Assembly (NCBI RefSeq): GCF_004339745.1
Contig: NZ_SMGP01000002.1
Coordinates: forward strand, 558,001-622,000
Length of the DNA: 64,000 nt
Origin: Paraburkholderia sp. BL9I2N2
Lineage (GTDB): Bacteria; Pseudomonadota; Gammaproteobacteria; Burkholderiales; Burkholderiaceae
Reading direction: 5' to 3'
The position numbers and the translations under genes are program-made. This document shows positions 1 through 9,174 of the stretch, piece by piece. How positions within the stretch are numbered: position 1 is the stretch's first letter; the number at the start of each line of letters is the position of its first letter. Below the pieces are notes generated by a model. The model was given only the letters and a program-made list of their open reading frames with translations, ran no database searches and was not told where the DNA came from.

Positions 1-160
1 TCGATAAAGACGCGCATCGCAAGGCATGAGGTCGAGCGTTTGATGCGTCGCCGGGGTCGAGCCAGCCCGCGGATCATCGCCGCGAGCGCGAGCCACCCGG
101 CAACGCGTCGTCGTGCATTGATTGCACGTTTATTACGCGTTCATTGCGCTCATTGGTCGT

Positions 161-1015
161 TCACCTGTCGCTCACTGAACGAATGAATTCGTCGACGTAG
201 CGATTGAACGCCGACGGATGCGCGAGATTCATTCCGTGCGACGCGCCGCGCACCGTTTCGCGGCGCGCATCCGGCAGCCAGTCTTGCAGCGCGGCCACGG
301 TACGGCGAAACATGTCGGGACTCTTTTCGCCGTCGATCAGCAGCACCGGGCAACGCACCTCGGCGGCCTCCTCGGGAACATAGGCGGGCAGCGGGTCGCG
401 GAATTGACGCGCGAGCGTGTGCGCATTATCGGTCGCCATCCGGCGAAAACCCGGTGTGCTCATCGCCCAGAAACCGGGCCGGCTGACCGAGTCGACGAAC
501 AATTGCAAGCCGGCCTCCACTTCCCCGCTTTCGATCAGTTGCGCCGCTTTCGCGCGCAACGCATTGACCGTCTCCGGCATTCGCGCGGTCGGGCGTCCGG
601 CAATCTGCAACGGACCACCCGGGTCGGCTAGCGTCAACGTCCGTACATGCTCAGGATGGCGCCGCGCGAAATGAAACGCCACACAACCGCCACGCGAATG
701 TCCGACCACGTGCGCCGGTCCCACGCCAAAACGTTCGACGAACTCCGCCACTTCGTTTGCATGCGCGCTCCAGCTGAACGGCAGGCCGGGCTCGGTATCG
801 GCCGCCGGCCAGTAATGCGTGAGACTCACCGCGATACAGCGGTAGTGCTTCGACAGGCCCGCGAGTTGCGGTTGCCAGTAGCGGTAGTCGCACAGCGAAC
901 CATGCACGAACAACAGCGGTTCGCCCTCACCGGCTTCCACGCAAGGCATGCGCAAACCGCTTCGCAGTTCGATGAAAGATGACGAAGCAGACGACGCGGT
1001 CACTGATTGAGTCAC
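161..1015 (-). CDS. alpha/beta hydrolase
   Basis: A 284-residue cytosolic alpha/beta-hydrolase fold protein. The nucleophile elbow GHSRGG places the catalytic serine near residue 107. HGS at 38-40 suits the oxyanion hole, Asp228 (LLIDGE) the acid, and His260 (GASHGM) completes the triad. The chain is full length for the family, with no signal peptide or membrane segment. The substrate cannot be told from the sequence; epoxide, ester or C-C bond hydrolases all share this fold. It lies downstream of the MreB-like gene on the same strand, but a gap of almost 200 bases argues against tight coupling. Confidence 0.85.
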   Translation of the reverse strand: MTQSVTASSASSSFIELRSGLRMPCVEAGEGEPLLFVHGSLCDYRYWQPQLAGLSKHYRCIAVSLTHYWPAADTEPGLPFSWSAHANEVAEFVERFGVGPAHVVGHSRGGCVAFHFARRHPEHVRTLTLADPGGPLQIAGRPTARMPETVNALRAKAAQLIESGEVEAGLQLFVDSVSRPGFWAMSTPGFRRMATDNAHTLARQFRDPLPAYVPEEAAEVRCPVLLIDGEKSPDMFRRTVAALQDWLPDARRETVRGASHGMNLAHPSAFNRYVDEFIRSVSDR

Positions 1016-1209
1016 GAGTGGTTCACGGACAGCGCGGCAATGCCCGAGTGCGGCGCTGTCGGCTCGAAATGGAATGGGGAGCGAAAGTGCGTCCCTGAGA
1101 TTGGGACGCGAAGCGTATTGTCACACAGCCGGTCGAACAGCGTGGCAGCCCGGCCCAATGGCGGACGCGAGCCTCCCGAAGGCAGCAGCGCGGCAAGCCC
1201 TGCGCGCAA

Positions 1210-2262
1210 TTATTCGTAAGCGAATTCGTCCAGCAGGCCGGCGGTGGCTGCCGTGCCCGCGCCGCGCACCGCGCAGGTCAGCGGTTCATCGGCGACGCGC
1301 ACGTCGAGGCCGATCTCGTTCGTCAAGCGGCGGCTCAGGTTGCCGAGCAGCGCACCGCCGCCCGTCAGCACGATGCCGTTGTTGGCGATGTCGGTCGCCA
1401 GTTCGGCCGGCGCCTCTTCGAGCCCGCGTTTCACCGCGCCGATCATCTGACGCAGCGGCCCCTCGATCGCATCCGCGATATCGTGGTTGCTCAGTTGAAC
1501 CGTGCGCGGCAAGCCGTCGTCGACGCTGCGGCCGGTCGCGTTCATATGCTCGCGCGGCACGTCGCGCACGGCCGAGCCGATGCTCTTCTTGACGTGCTCA
1601 GCGGTCTGTTCGCCGAGCAGCACGCCGTACAGATTGCGCACGTAGCTCACGATCGCCATGTCGAAACTGTCGCCGCCCACGCGGATCGAGCCGCTATACG
1701 CCATGCCGCCGAGCGCGATCACGCCGACCTCGGTCGTGCCGCCGCCGATATCGACCACCATCGAACCGGTCGCCTCGGACACCGGCAAGCCCGCGCCGAC
1801 TGCCGACGCGAGCGATTCGCCGATCAGGCTCACCTTCCATGCGCCGGCCGCCACGGCCGCTTCCTTGATCGCGCGACGCTCGACCTGGGTCGCGCCGGCC
1901 GGCACACACAAGGTGAACGCGGCGCGGCGGCTGAACAGCGGCCGCAGGCGCGCCATGTCGACGAATTGCCGGATCATGTGCTCGGCGGCGGAGAAGTTGG
2001 CGATCACGCCGTGGCGCATCGGCCGCACGGTTTCGAGGTTGCACGGCGCGCGGCCCAGAAGCTGGCGCGCCTGGGTGCCTACGGCGGCGACGCGTTTCGG
2101 CCCGTCGGCGGCCTCTTTCTGGAAACACACGACGGACGGCTGGTTCAGCACGATACCGCCGTCGTCGGTATAGATCAGGGTGTTGGCCGTGCCGAGGTCC
2201 ACCGTCACGGAATGACGGAACAAGCGATCGAACAGCGGGTAATGCGGCGTCGGTCTGGCCAT
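1210..2262 (-). CDS. MreB-like actin homologue (rod-shape protein paralogue)
   Basis: 350 residues, the normal MreB length. The actin-fold ATPase signatures are present: phosphate-1 VDLGTANTLIY at 21-31, phosphate-2 VVDIGGGTTEVGV in the middle, and the adenosine motif VLTGGGALLG near the C-terminus. MreB polymerises under the inner membrane and guides lateral wall synthesis. The usual mreBCD-mrdAB neighbours are absent: the flanking genes are a hydrolase and a carboxylesterase. This is therefore probably a second, stand-alone MreB rather than the main morphogene. No N-terminal amphipathic helix is obvious. The start ATG is followed at once by family-like sequence. Confidence 0.88.
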   Translation of the reverse strand: MARPTPHYPLFDRLFRHSVTVDLGTANTLIYTDDGGIVLNQPSVVCFQKEAADGPKRVAAVGTQARQLLGRAPCNLETVRPMRHGVIANFSAAEHMIRQFVDMARLRPLFSRRAAFTLCVPAGATQVERRAIKEAAVAAGAWKVSLIGESLASAVGAGLPVSEATGSMVVDIGGGTTEVGVIALGGMAYSGSIRVGGDSFDMAIVSYVRNLYGVLLGEQTAEHVKKSIGSAVRDVPREHMNATGRSVDDGLPRTVQLSNHDIADAIEGPLRQMIGAVKRGLEEAPAELATDIANNGIVLTGGGALLGNLSRRLTNEIGLDVRVADEPLTCAVRGAGTAATAGLLDEFAYE

Positions 2263-2453
2263 AGGAAGGCTCTGATGTGTCGTTATCCGCCCGTACCGGG
2301 CAGTCTGGAAAATGCGCCCCCGGTCACCCGAGCCGCATGGGCCGCCCCGTTGGGCGTTCCGCGGTCCGCGCGGCGGGGGTGATTCTCATGCTATGAGCAG
2401 TTAACGGCAAGCAGATCAGAAAACTTTAGGGCCGCTTTTCAGGCACGACCGTG

Positions 2454-3113
2454 TCAGTCGCGCGACAAAGCGCCCAGCGCGTGTTCCAGCGCTTCCTGGC
2501 CGAGCTCGACGCCGTCGGCGTTAATCGTGTGACCAATGCCTGGAAGCGCATAGGCGTCGACGGTATAGCCGGCGTTGCTGAACGCGTCGGCGGCGTATTC
2601 GAGTTCCTGCACCGGGATCACTTCGTCGTCTTCGCCGTGGATCAGCGTGAGCGCCGTGCCGTTCTGCGCGACGATCACGGAGGCGAGCCGCCCCGAATAC
2701 GCGACCACGCCGGCCGCGCCTTCCGCGCTGGTCGCCACATGGTGCATCGCCATGATCGAGCCTTGCGAAAAACCAATCAGCGCAAGGCGCCCGAAAGATA
2801 CCTGCCAGTGCGCAAGCTCGGCTTCGAGCATACGCCGCAACGCCGGATAGGCCGCGGCGACACGGGCCTCGCGATTGCCTTCGTTGACGTCGCGCAGGCT
2901 GAACCACTGACGTCCGCCGAAGCCGCCGTCGAAGGCGTCGGTGCCGTCGAGCGAAGTGAAGGCCACATCGGGCAGGCTCTCGCTCCAGATGTCCGCAAGC
3001 GGCATCAGGTCGCGCGCATTGCTGCCGACGCCGTGCATCAGCACCACCAAGCCTTTGGCAGGCGCGGTCGCCGGCGCGCGTCGCCAGCCGTGTTCGAATT
3101 GCTCCCAGGCCAT
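2454..3113 (-). CDS. carboxylesterase / lysophospholipase-like hydrolase
   Basis: 219 residues, typical of the small alpha/beta hydrolases of the phospholipase/carboxylesterase (Abhydrolase_2) family. GFSQGS gives Ser116, HGEDDEVIP gives Asp163, and GIGHTI gives His195. LMHGVGSN near 25-32 forms the oxyanion region. The chosen ATG at 3113 begins MAWEQFEHGW; the longer open frame upstream runs antisense through the next gene and is not coding. The gene diverges from the DHA2 exporter. Likely a cytosolic esterase; its physiological substrate is unknown. Confidence 0.85.
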   Translation of the reverse strand: MAWEQFEHGWRRAPATAPAKGLVVLMHGVGSNARDLMPLADIWSESLPDVAFTSLDGTDAFDGGFGGRQWFSLRDVNEGNREARVAAAYPALRRMLEAELAHWQVSFGRLALIGFSQGSIMAMHHVATSAEGAAGVVAYSGRLASVIVAQNGTALTLIHGEDDEVIPVQELEYAADAFSNAGYTVDAYALPGIGHTINADGVELGQEALEHALGALSRD

Positions 3114-3392
3114 ATTCGTTCCTTCTATTTGTCGATTCGTGGATGGTCGTTCCGCACGCGCTGTGCCAGGCGTGACGAGGGATCGCGCCGTGCGGCCGTG
3201 TGCAGCCTCAGCCGCGAGCATACGCTGCCGGATTTGTTTTCGCCGCCGCCTTTGTGCGCGCCGATGACGTCCAAACGTGAATACAGGTATGCTTTTGCGA
3301 GCATTCAGCGGACCTGCGGCCCGACGCATCGCGCGGGCACGAAATACAACTTCCCCGCAGCATGTCCGCGGCACACCGATCCGGAGAACCGT

Positions 3393-4970
3393 TTGAGCCA
3401 GTCCACTTCCGCGCCTGCCTCGGCGCCGCCTGCACCACCGCCGCCGCTGAAGGGCGGCCAACTGGTGCTGGCCACGATCGCCGTCGCGCTCGCCACCTTC
3501 ATGAACGTGCTCGACACGTCGATCGCGAACGTTGCGATCCCAACCATTTCGGGCAATCTCGGCGTCTCGGTCGATGAAGGCACGTGGGTCATCACCGTGT
3601 TCGCCGCGGCCAATGCCGTGTCGATTCCGCTCACCGGCTGGCTCACGCAACGCATCGGCCAGGTGAAGCTGTTCGTCGGCGCGATCCTGATGTTCGTGCT
3701 GGCGTCGTGGTTGTGCGGCATTGCGCCGACGCTGCCGATCCTGCTGCTCGCGCGGATCTTCCAGGGCGCCGTGGCCGGCCCGCTGATCCCGCTGTCGCAA
3801 GCCATTCTGCTCGGCTCGTATCCGAAGGAGAAATCCTCGACCGCGCTCGCCCTATGGGCAATGACCGCGACCGTCGGCCCGATTGCGGGCCCGGCGCTCG
3901 GCGGCTGGATCACGGATAGTTATAGCTGGTCGTGGATCTTCTACATCAACATTCCGGTCGGCATTTTCGCGGCCGGCGTCACGTGGATGATCTACCGCAC
4001 CCGCGAGTCGCCAACCCGCAAGCCGCCCATCGACGTGGTCGGGCTGGGCCTCCTGATCACGTGGGTCGCCTCGCTGCAGATCATGCTCGACAAGGGCAAG
4101 GACCTCGACTGGTTTTCGTCGCCGGTGATCGTGATTCTCGGCATTACCGCGCTCGTCAGTTTCGCGTTCTTCCTCGTGTGGGAATTGACCGAGGAAAATC
4201 CGATCGTCGATTTGCGGCTTTTTCAGCAGCGCAACTTTCTCGGCGGCACGATTGCGATTTCGGTCGCGTACGGCGTGTTCTTCGGCAACCTCGTGCTGCT
4301 GCCGCAATGGATGCAGGAGTATCTGAACTACCGTTCCGTCGATGCCGGTCTCGTGACCGCGCCGCTCGGTGTGTTCGCGGTGCTGCTCGCGCCGGTGATG
4401 GGCCGCGTGCTGCCGCGCTCGGATGCGCGTGTGATCGCCACGCTGGCGTTCATCGGCTTTGCGATCGTGTTTTATATGCGCTCGAAGTACGTGATCGAGA
4501 TCGACACCTGGCATCTGGTGATACCCACGCTGCTGCAAGGCATTCCGATGGCGCTGTTCTTCGTGCCGCTGACTTCGATCATCCTGTCCGGCCAGCCGCC
4601 GAGCAAGATTCCAGCAGCGGCGGGTCTGTCGAATTTCGCTCGCGTGTTTTGCGGCGCGGTGGGCACGTCGATCGCCGGCAACGAATGGAACAACCGCACG
4701 GTGCTGCATCACGAACGGCTTACCGAGCAGGCCTCCATCAACAACCCGGTGTTCAATCAGCAGATCGATTCGACCCAGTCGCTGCTGCATCTGAATCCGC
4801 AATCCGCCCATGCGTTGTTCGATTTCACCGTGAACACGCAGGCGGCGATGATGGGCCTGAACGATATCTTTTTCGTCTCCGCGGTCATCTTTATTCTGAT
4901 CATTCCACTGATCTGGATTACGCGGCCGAGCAAGGGCGGTGGCGGGCCGGATGCGGCGGGCGCGCATTGA
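3393..4970 (+). CDS. DHA2-family MFS multidrug exporter (EmrB/QacA type)
   Basis: 525 residues, the usual size of 14-span drug:H+ antiporters. The DHA2 signature LDTSIANVAIP sits in the first membrane helix (about 40-50), and the GPxxGPxLGGWI pattern of helix 5 appears as GPIAGPALGGWI. The start is taken as TTG at 3393, because GGAG lies five bases upstream and the next in-frame ATG falls inside helix 1. The N-terminus is Pro/Ala rich and cytosolic. No EmrA-type adaptor or outer-membrane partner is adjacent, so either those are encoded elsewhere or the pump works alone. The divergent neighbour is an esterase, and the convergent one an AraC regulator. Confidence 0.87.
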   Translation: MSQSTSAPASAPPAPPPPLKGGQLVLATIAVALATFMNVLDTSIANVAIPTISGNLGVSVDEGTWVITVFAAANAVSIPLTGWLTQRIGQVKLFVGAILMFVLASWLCGIAPTLPILLLARIFQGAVAGPLIPLSQAILLGSYPKEKSSTALALWAMTATVGPIAGPALGGWITDSYSWSWIFYINIPVGIFAAGVTWMIYRTRESPTRKPPIDVVGLGLLITWVASLQIMLDKGKDLDWFSSPVIVILGITALVSFAFFLVWELTEENPIVDLRLFQQRNFLGGTIAISVAYGVFFGNLVLLPQWMQEYLNYRSVDAGLVTAPLGVFAVLLAPVMGRVLPRSDARVIATLAFIGFAIVFYMRSKYVIEIDTWHLVIPTLLQGIPMALFFVPLTSIILSGQPPSKIPAAAGLSNFARVFCGAVGTSIAGNEWNNRTVLHHERLTEQASINNPVFNQQIDSTQSLLHLNPQSAHALFDFTVNTQAAMMGLNDIFFVSAVIFILIIPLIWITRPSKGGGGPDAAGAH

Positions 4971-4992
4971 GGGCGATGCCGATGGCGATGCG

Positions 4993-5745
4993 TCAGCGGA
5001 AATAACGTGCGGGCGTGTCGCCGAACGCGTCCCGGAACACGGCGATAAACGACGACACGTCGCTGTAGCCCACCTCGAGCGCCACCTGCGTGACGCTCGC
5101 GCCCGCGCCAAGGTGTTCCAGCGCAACCAGCAGGCGAAGCTGCTGGCGCCACTGCCCGAACGTTTGCCCCGTTTCCTTGACGAACAGGCGCGCCGCCGTG
5201 CGGGCCGTCACGCCGGCGGCCGCGGCCAGCTCTTCGAGTACCGCGGTGTCGGCCGGGTTAGCGCTCAACGCGTCGGCGATCCGTTCCGCACGCGGATCGC
5301 GCGGCCAGTTCAACCCCAACGGCGCAGTGCGCAGAGTCGGCAGACGGTCCAGCAGCACTTGCACGAGACGCGCGGCGGGTTCGTCGAACGGTTGGTCGCG
5401 CGGCAGATCAGCCGCGGCGATCAGCAACGCTGCCACCAATGGGTCGGGCACGACGGCGCAGCTGTGCGGCGGGAGCGGCGCGGCGTCCATGCCGACATAG
5501 AGCGCATGAAACTCGACAGGACCGGCGGCGGACAAGCGGTGCAGCAGACCCGCGGGCATCCAGACCGCGTGGCCTGGCGGCACGACCCAGCGCTCGGTCT
5601 CGGTGCGCACGATCAGCACCCCGGCGCTCACGTGGATCAGCCGCGCGCGACGATAGGCCCCCAACGGTTCGTCCAGCGTCTCGTACCGCTCCCCGATAAC
5701 GAAGACCGGTTGCTCGACGCCGTCTGGATCAAAAGTCTCCATCAT
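4993..5745 (-). CDS. AraC-family transcriptional regulator with cupin sensor domain
   Basis: 250 residues. The N-terminal half is a cupin-like ligand domain (PPGHAVWMPAGLLHRL is the conserved cupin segment), and the C-terminal 100 residues hold the two helix-turn-helix units, with the second-unit pattern VALEVGYSDVSSFIAVFRDAFG. The start is one of two consecutive ATGs (5745 or 5742). It diverges from the glutaminase gene, with about 180 bases between the starts. It is therefore a candidate regulator of glsA, of its own gene, or of the DHA2 exporter that ends 22 bases from its stop. The effector is unknown. Confidence 0.87.
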   Translation of the reverse strand: MMETFDPDGVEQPVFVIGERYETLDEPLGAYRRARLIHVSAGVLIVRTETERWVVPPGHAVWMPAGLLHRLSAAGPVEFHALYVGMDAAPLPPHSCAVVPDPLVAALLIAAADLPRDQPFDEPAARLVQVLLDRLPTLRTAPLGLNWPRDPRAERIADALSANPADTAVLEELAAAAGVTARTAARLFVKETGQTFGQWRQQLRLLVALEHLGAGASVTQVALEVGYSDVSSFIAVFRDAFGDTPARYFR

Positions 5746-5922
5746 GGAGTCCGTTTTGCCCGATTGTTGCCAGAAAGACAGCAAGATTAGCATAGCCGCT
5801 CGGGGACGCTCGCCGAACGCCGCCCGAACCTGGACGCGACGCACGGCGACGTGCGCGATGTCCGGCGCGAACAATTCGCTCCCGCTTGCCAGTAGAATCG
5901 CGGCTCCAACGGTCCGAGCCCC

Positions 5923-6837
5923 ATGAACTACGCATCCATCCTCGACCAGATCCACGGCGATCTGCAGCCTTATCTGGGCACCGGCAAGGTTGCCGATTAC
6001 ATTCCCGAACTCGCCAGAGTGCCCGCCGATAGTTTCGGCATGGCGATCGTCACGGCATCGGGCGAGGTCTTCCGCACCGGCGACGCCGACACGCGTTTTT
6101 CCATTCAGAGCATTTCGAAGCTGTTCGCCTGCACGATGGCCTTCCGCCTGCTCGGCGACGCGTTGTGGCAGCGCGTGGGACGCGAACCGTCGGGCACCGC
6201 CTTCAATTCGCTGGTTCAGCTCGAGGCCGAACAGGGCAAGCCGCGCAATCCGTTCATCAACGCGGGCGCGCTGGTCGTCACCGACGTGCTGTGCCGCCGT
6301 TTCGTGCAAGCCGAGACGGCACTGGTCGAATTCATGCGCCGGCTGACGGGCGAAACGAGCATCGACTACGATTCGCGCGTCGCGCAATCGGAATTGCAGA
6401 ATGCCCACCGCAATCGCGCGATGGCGCATTTCATGGCGAGCTTCGGCAACATGGAGATGCCACCGGAGGTGGTGGTCGATGCTTACTGCCGGCAATGCGC
6501 GATTTCGATGAGTTGCGTCGAGCTGGCGAAGGCGGCGCTGTTTCTGACCAATCACGGGGTGGTGCCGGCCACCGGCGAGCGGATTCTCGACACGAGTTCG
6601 GCCAAGCGTCTTTCCGCGCTGATGCTGACCTGCGGCACCTATGACGCGGCGGGCGATTTCGTCTACCGGGTCGGCTTGCCGGCGAAAAGCGGCGTGGGCG
6701 GCGGGATCGTCGCCGTGCTGCCCGGCGAGATGGCGGTGTGCGTGTGGTCGCCGGGGCTGGATAGCAATGGCAATTCGCTTGTCGGCGCCCGGGCATTGGA
6801 ACGGCTGACCACGCTTACCGGGCAGTCGATTTTTTGA
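5923..6837 (+). CDS. glsA: glutaminase A
   Basis: 304 residues, the standard length of bacterial serine-dependent glutaminases, which hydrolyse L-glutamine to glutamate and ammonia. The catalytic SxxK motif is seen as S63-I-S-K66 in RFSIQSISK. Other family landmarks are NPFINAGALV, the Tyr-containing SIDYDS region, and KSGVGGGIVAVLPG near the C-terminus. No signal peptide is present, so it is cytosolic. Glutaminases of this kind can contribute to acid resistance and nitrogen release. The ATG chosen begins MNYASILDQI, as in relatives. It is divergent from an AraC regulator that may control it. Confidence 0.94.
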   Translation: MNYASILDQIHGDLQPYLGTGKVADYIPELARVPADSFGMAIVTASGEVFRTGDADTRFSIQSISKLFACTMAFRLLGDALWQRVGREPSGTAFNSLVQLEAEQGKPRNPFINAGALVVTDVLCRRFVQAETALVEFMRRLTGETSIDYDSRVAQSELQNAHRNRAMAHFMASFGNMEMPPEVVVDAYCRQCAISMSCVELAKAALFLTNHGVVPATGERILDTSSAKRLSALMLTCGTYDAAGDFVYRVGLPAKSGVGGGIVAVLPGEMAVCVWSPGLDSNGNSLVGARALERLTTLTGQSIF

Positions 6838-6979
6838 TAACGCTCGCGCAGACGCCCCAAAAAGTCAATTTACGCTGAGCGCAAGCGTGACCGACGCCGG
6901 TTGTTCCTCTGGCAGGACTCGCCCCACAAGCGCCACTCGCAGCTCTCTAAAGCGGCTGCCACCTGACCAGGATCTTAGG

Positions 6980-7435
6980 TTAGCCCTTGTCGCGGGTTTC
7001 GATCAGTACCGGACAGCTCGAGCGGTCGATGACTTCTCCGCTGGTCGACGGGTTGGCCCAGCGGCGTAGCCGTGACAAATGGTGATGTCCCATCACAATG
7101 ACCTCCGCTGTCAGCAGCCGGGCTTGTTCGATGACGACGTCGGCCGGAATTCCCGCGCAGAAGTGCTGTTCCACCGTGAGATTCCGGTCGGCAAGCTGTG
7201 CGGCTGCGGCAGCCAGGACGGATCGTGCGAAAGATGTCTGCGCCTGTGCTGGCGGATAGGTCAGGCCATCGGGCGCGACACCGTTTTCGGAACCGGGAGG
7301 CAACGCGTAGGATGGGTCGACAACGCATAGAAGGTGTACGGTTGCCGTACCCGGTACCGCCACGCGGCTCGCCAGGTCGACGACGTAGACACTCTGGGCT
7401 GAGCCGTCCAGCGGAACGAGGAGGATATTGAACAT
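6980..7435 (-). CDS. universal stress protein (UspA family)
   Basis: 151 residues, one Usp domain. The N-terminal strand FNILLVPLDGS matches the family pattern ILVPvDGS, and the C-terminal strand ends SSCPVLIE. The ATP-binding loop, normally G-2x-G-9x-G-S/T, is eroded here: GHHHLSRLRRWANPSTSGEV keeps the first and last glycine but not the middle one. Nucleotide binding is therefore uncertain. No convincing ribosome-binding site precedes the ATG, and the start codon directly abuts a fragment of a broken ATPase gene, so expression context may have been rearranged. Confidence 0.82.
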   Translation of the reverse strand: MFNILLVPLDGSAQSVYVVDLASRVAVPGTATVHLLCVVDPSYALPPGSENGVAPDGLTYPPAQAQTSFARSVLAAAAAQLADRNLTVEQHFCAGIPADVVIEQARLLTAEVIVMGHHHLSRLRRWANPSTSGEVIDRSSCPVLIETRDKG

Positions 7436-7677
7436 GGTGGGAGATACCCTTCGAAGATCGGATTGCCGCGCAGGCTGGCATCGCCGCCGGGAAGCGTGTC
7501 GGGCCAGTAGTTGCCGGGATCCTCAAACTGGTTCAGCCAATGGTAGAACTCTTGCAAGACGCGGGTCTTCCCAAGGCGAGCCTGCGCGCCAAACGCGACC
7601 ACCTGCGGCTGCCCACCAAGCGCGTCATGCCACGCCTGGAGCAGCACGGAAAGCTCGTTCTCCCGGCCCACGAATTA
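7436..7677 (-). pseudogene. truncated AAA-type ATPase fragment (cyclase/LuxR-associated STAND-like domain)
   Basis: This frame reads FVGRENELSVLLQAW at its start, then the P-loop-like AQARLGKTRVLQEF, then EFYHWL and WPDTL. The order matches the beginning of the signal-transduction ATPase domain found in large cyclase-like or LuxR-like regulators. A TAA stop lies immediately before the Phe codon, so the upstream part of the protein is missing. After about 79 codons the similarity stops exactly where the universal stress gene begins. The usual P-loop Gly-x-Gly-Ile-Gly-Lys-Thr has become AQARLGKT, consistent with decay. A remnant of about 80 residues from a protein that normally exceeds 900. Confidence 0.65.
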
Positions 7678-7869
7678 CATAAAAGGCTCTCGCCATCTGG
7701 CGAAGACGCAACCTGTACATTGCAGAATGTGCGAAAGCCCTGTCAAGTACACGATCGAGTGAACCGGAAAAACTGTGCGCGCCGCCGGTTGATGCCGAAT
7801 GGCTGAATGTGGCCCGGATACTGGTCTACGCAAACGGCATGCTTCGCCCGATTCTCGCGAGCGCGCAGA

Positions 7870-8121
7870 TTAACGCCGCCGGCGCACCAGTCCGTAAATG
7901 ACCAGCAGGACGATCGCGCCAATGACCGACGCGACCCAGCCCGCCGCCTGGCCTGGTTGATACCAGCCCAGCCCACGCCCGACATAGCCCGCAATCAGCG
8001 AGCCGGCAATGCCGAGGATGATGGTCAAAATGAGGCCCATGCTGTCGTCTCCGGGCTTAAGCGCCCGCGCAATCAATCCGACGACCAGCCCTACGATCAC
8101 CGTACCAATAAAGGAAAGCAT
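7870..8121 (-). CDS. GlsB/YeaQ/YmgE-family stress-response membrane protein
   Basis: 83 residues with three predicted membrane helices. The family signature GLVVGLIARALKPG is at the N-terminus, followed by GLILTIILGIAGSLIAGYVG, and a short basic tail (RRRR) ends the chain. Proteins of this Transgly_assoc family are small inner-membrane proteins often induced by stress; their molecular role is unsettled. Two genes from the universal stress protein on the same strand, which fits a stress theme, but the intervening 430 bases hold the ATPase remnant, so an operon is not shown. Confidence 0.88.
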   Translation of the reverse strand: MLSFIGTVIVGLVVGLIARALKPGDDSMGLILTIILGIAGSLIAGYVGRGLGWYQPGQAAGWVASVIGAIVLLVIYGLVRRRR

Positions 8122-8784
8122 GTCGACCTCGCAAGAGTGTGAGTGCTACGGTTTCTTTTATTGCTGGCTACTTACTGTTTCACTGCGATGCTTTTCGGGA
8201 GCATACGCGCTAGATGCGGCAGTCGGCCGCCATATGCTCGTCGGTTCGCACATCGAGCACCAGTTGCTCCCGGACGTTCGTCGCCGTCCAGTTGATCCAC
8301 GAAAGCGTCGTCGCGACAAATTTCGACCATCGCCCGCTCGGTCATTCGACTGACAGGACGCCACCGAAGGCTACCGGTTCGATAGCGGTCCTTTTGACGC
8401 CCAATATACAAGAGCATTTTATGCCCGTCTCCGCGATGGTCTGGAGTGTCAGAGCATCCCGTTCGCGCGGGAGATAAACAGCACGGCCCACACGTCGTGC
8501 GGCCTCGCGCTATTTGCCCATCGCCGCCTTTCCAGCCTCACAGGGCTTGCAAGGCCCCGACCATCCGAATGTGTCGTCTGGCACCCGATCTCAATGCGCG
8601 GCGGCCACTTCGGCCCGTCAGAACAGCCATTCTCAACGGCGGCTTTCGGGTGGCGGATTCAACCGGTGCAAAGCGGTTGCTTTCTCCCCGTGGCAGCAGG
8701 CGGGTTCGTTGCAACCTTTGATCCGCCCCATCGTCAGTTCGCCAAGTTATGCGGCGCATCTAATGGGCCAGCCGCAAGGCACTC
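8122..8784. other. gene-poor stretch with a possible decayed small gene
   Basis: No intact gene is supported. On the minus strand, two frames together read as a protein that has suffered a frameshift: MTERAMVEICRDDAFVDQLDG in one frame, then NVREQLVLDVRTDEHMAAD ending in TAG near 8216 in another. This is suggestive only. The remainder (8430-8784) shows stops in all frames and short, composition-driven reading frames. Confidence 0.35.
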
Positions 8785-9156
8785 TCACGGCCGAACCGGT
8801 GCTGCCGCCGGGAGATACAGCAGCAGGACGCTGGCGAGCAGGAGCGCCGCGCCCGCCAAGGTACGCAGCGATACCGCCTCGCCGGCAAAAAAGCCGAACA
8901 ACAGGATTTCCAGGATCGTCACCGCGACCATCAATGGATAGGCAACGCTGAGTTCAACGCGCCTTAGTGCCAGCGCATAAAACAGGAACCCAGCTCCATA
9001 CGCACCAATCGCCGCCATCCGCAAAAGCAAGGGTCGGCTAGCAAACCCTGCTATCAATACGTCTCCTTGAGCAACGACTATTTTCCCGGCCACACGCAAC
9101 AAAATACTGGCCATCGCGCTAAAAGTACCGCTCAGCAAAAGAAATAAAATGGACAT
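8785..9156 (-). CDS. SMR/EamA-type small membrane transporter (ArnE/EmrE-like)
   Basis: 123 residues forming four hydrophobic helices, the size and layout of small multidrug resistance and ArnE/ArnF subunits. The final helices read SVAYPLMVAVTILEILLFGFFAGE, similar to the SMR helix-3/4 pattern (VAYplw...). It starts 18 bases after the stop of the UbiA-HAD gene, so the two are almost certainly co-transcribed. In known systems such proteins flip undecaprenyl-phosphate-linked sugars across the inner membrane. Given its neighbour, that is the favoured role, but export of small cations cannot be excluded. No clear ribosome-binding site is visible. Confidence 0.8.
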   Translation of the reverse strand: MSILFLLLSGTFSAMASILLRVAGKIVVAQGDVLIAGFASRPLLLRMAAIGAYGAGFLFYALALRRVELSVAYPLMVAVTILEILLFGFFAGEAVSLRTLAGAALLLASVLLLYLPAAAPVRP

Positions 9157-9174
9157 AGGAACGAAGGGAACCAG

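Noticed and set aside
1..160. Left edge as the tail of a gene
   Set aside because: No frame with coherent protein sequence continues from the edge; treated as intergenic.
1483..2382. About 300-codon frame antisense to the MreB-like gene
   Set aside because: A shadow of high-GC third positions; the opposite strand encodes a clear MreB.
8172..8417. Minus-strand frame MLLYIGRQKDRY...
   Set aside because: Protein-like sequence shifts frame around 8295; no intact gene can be defined, so it is only noted in the gene-poor stretch.
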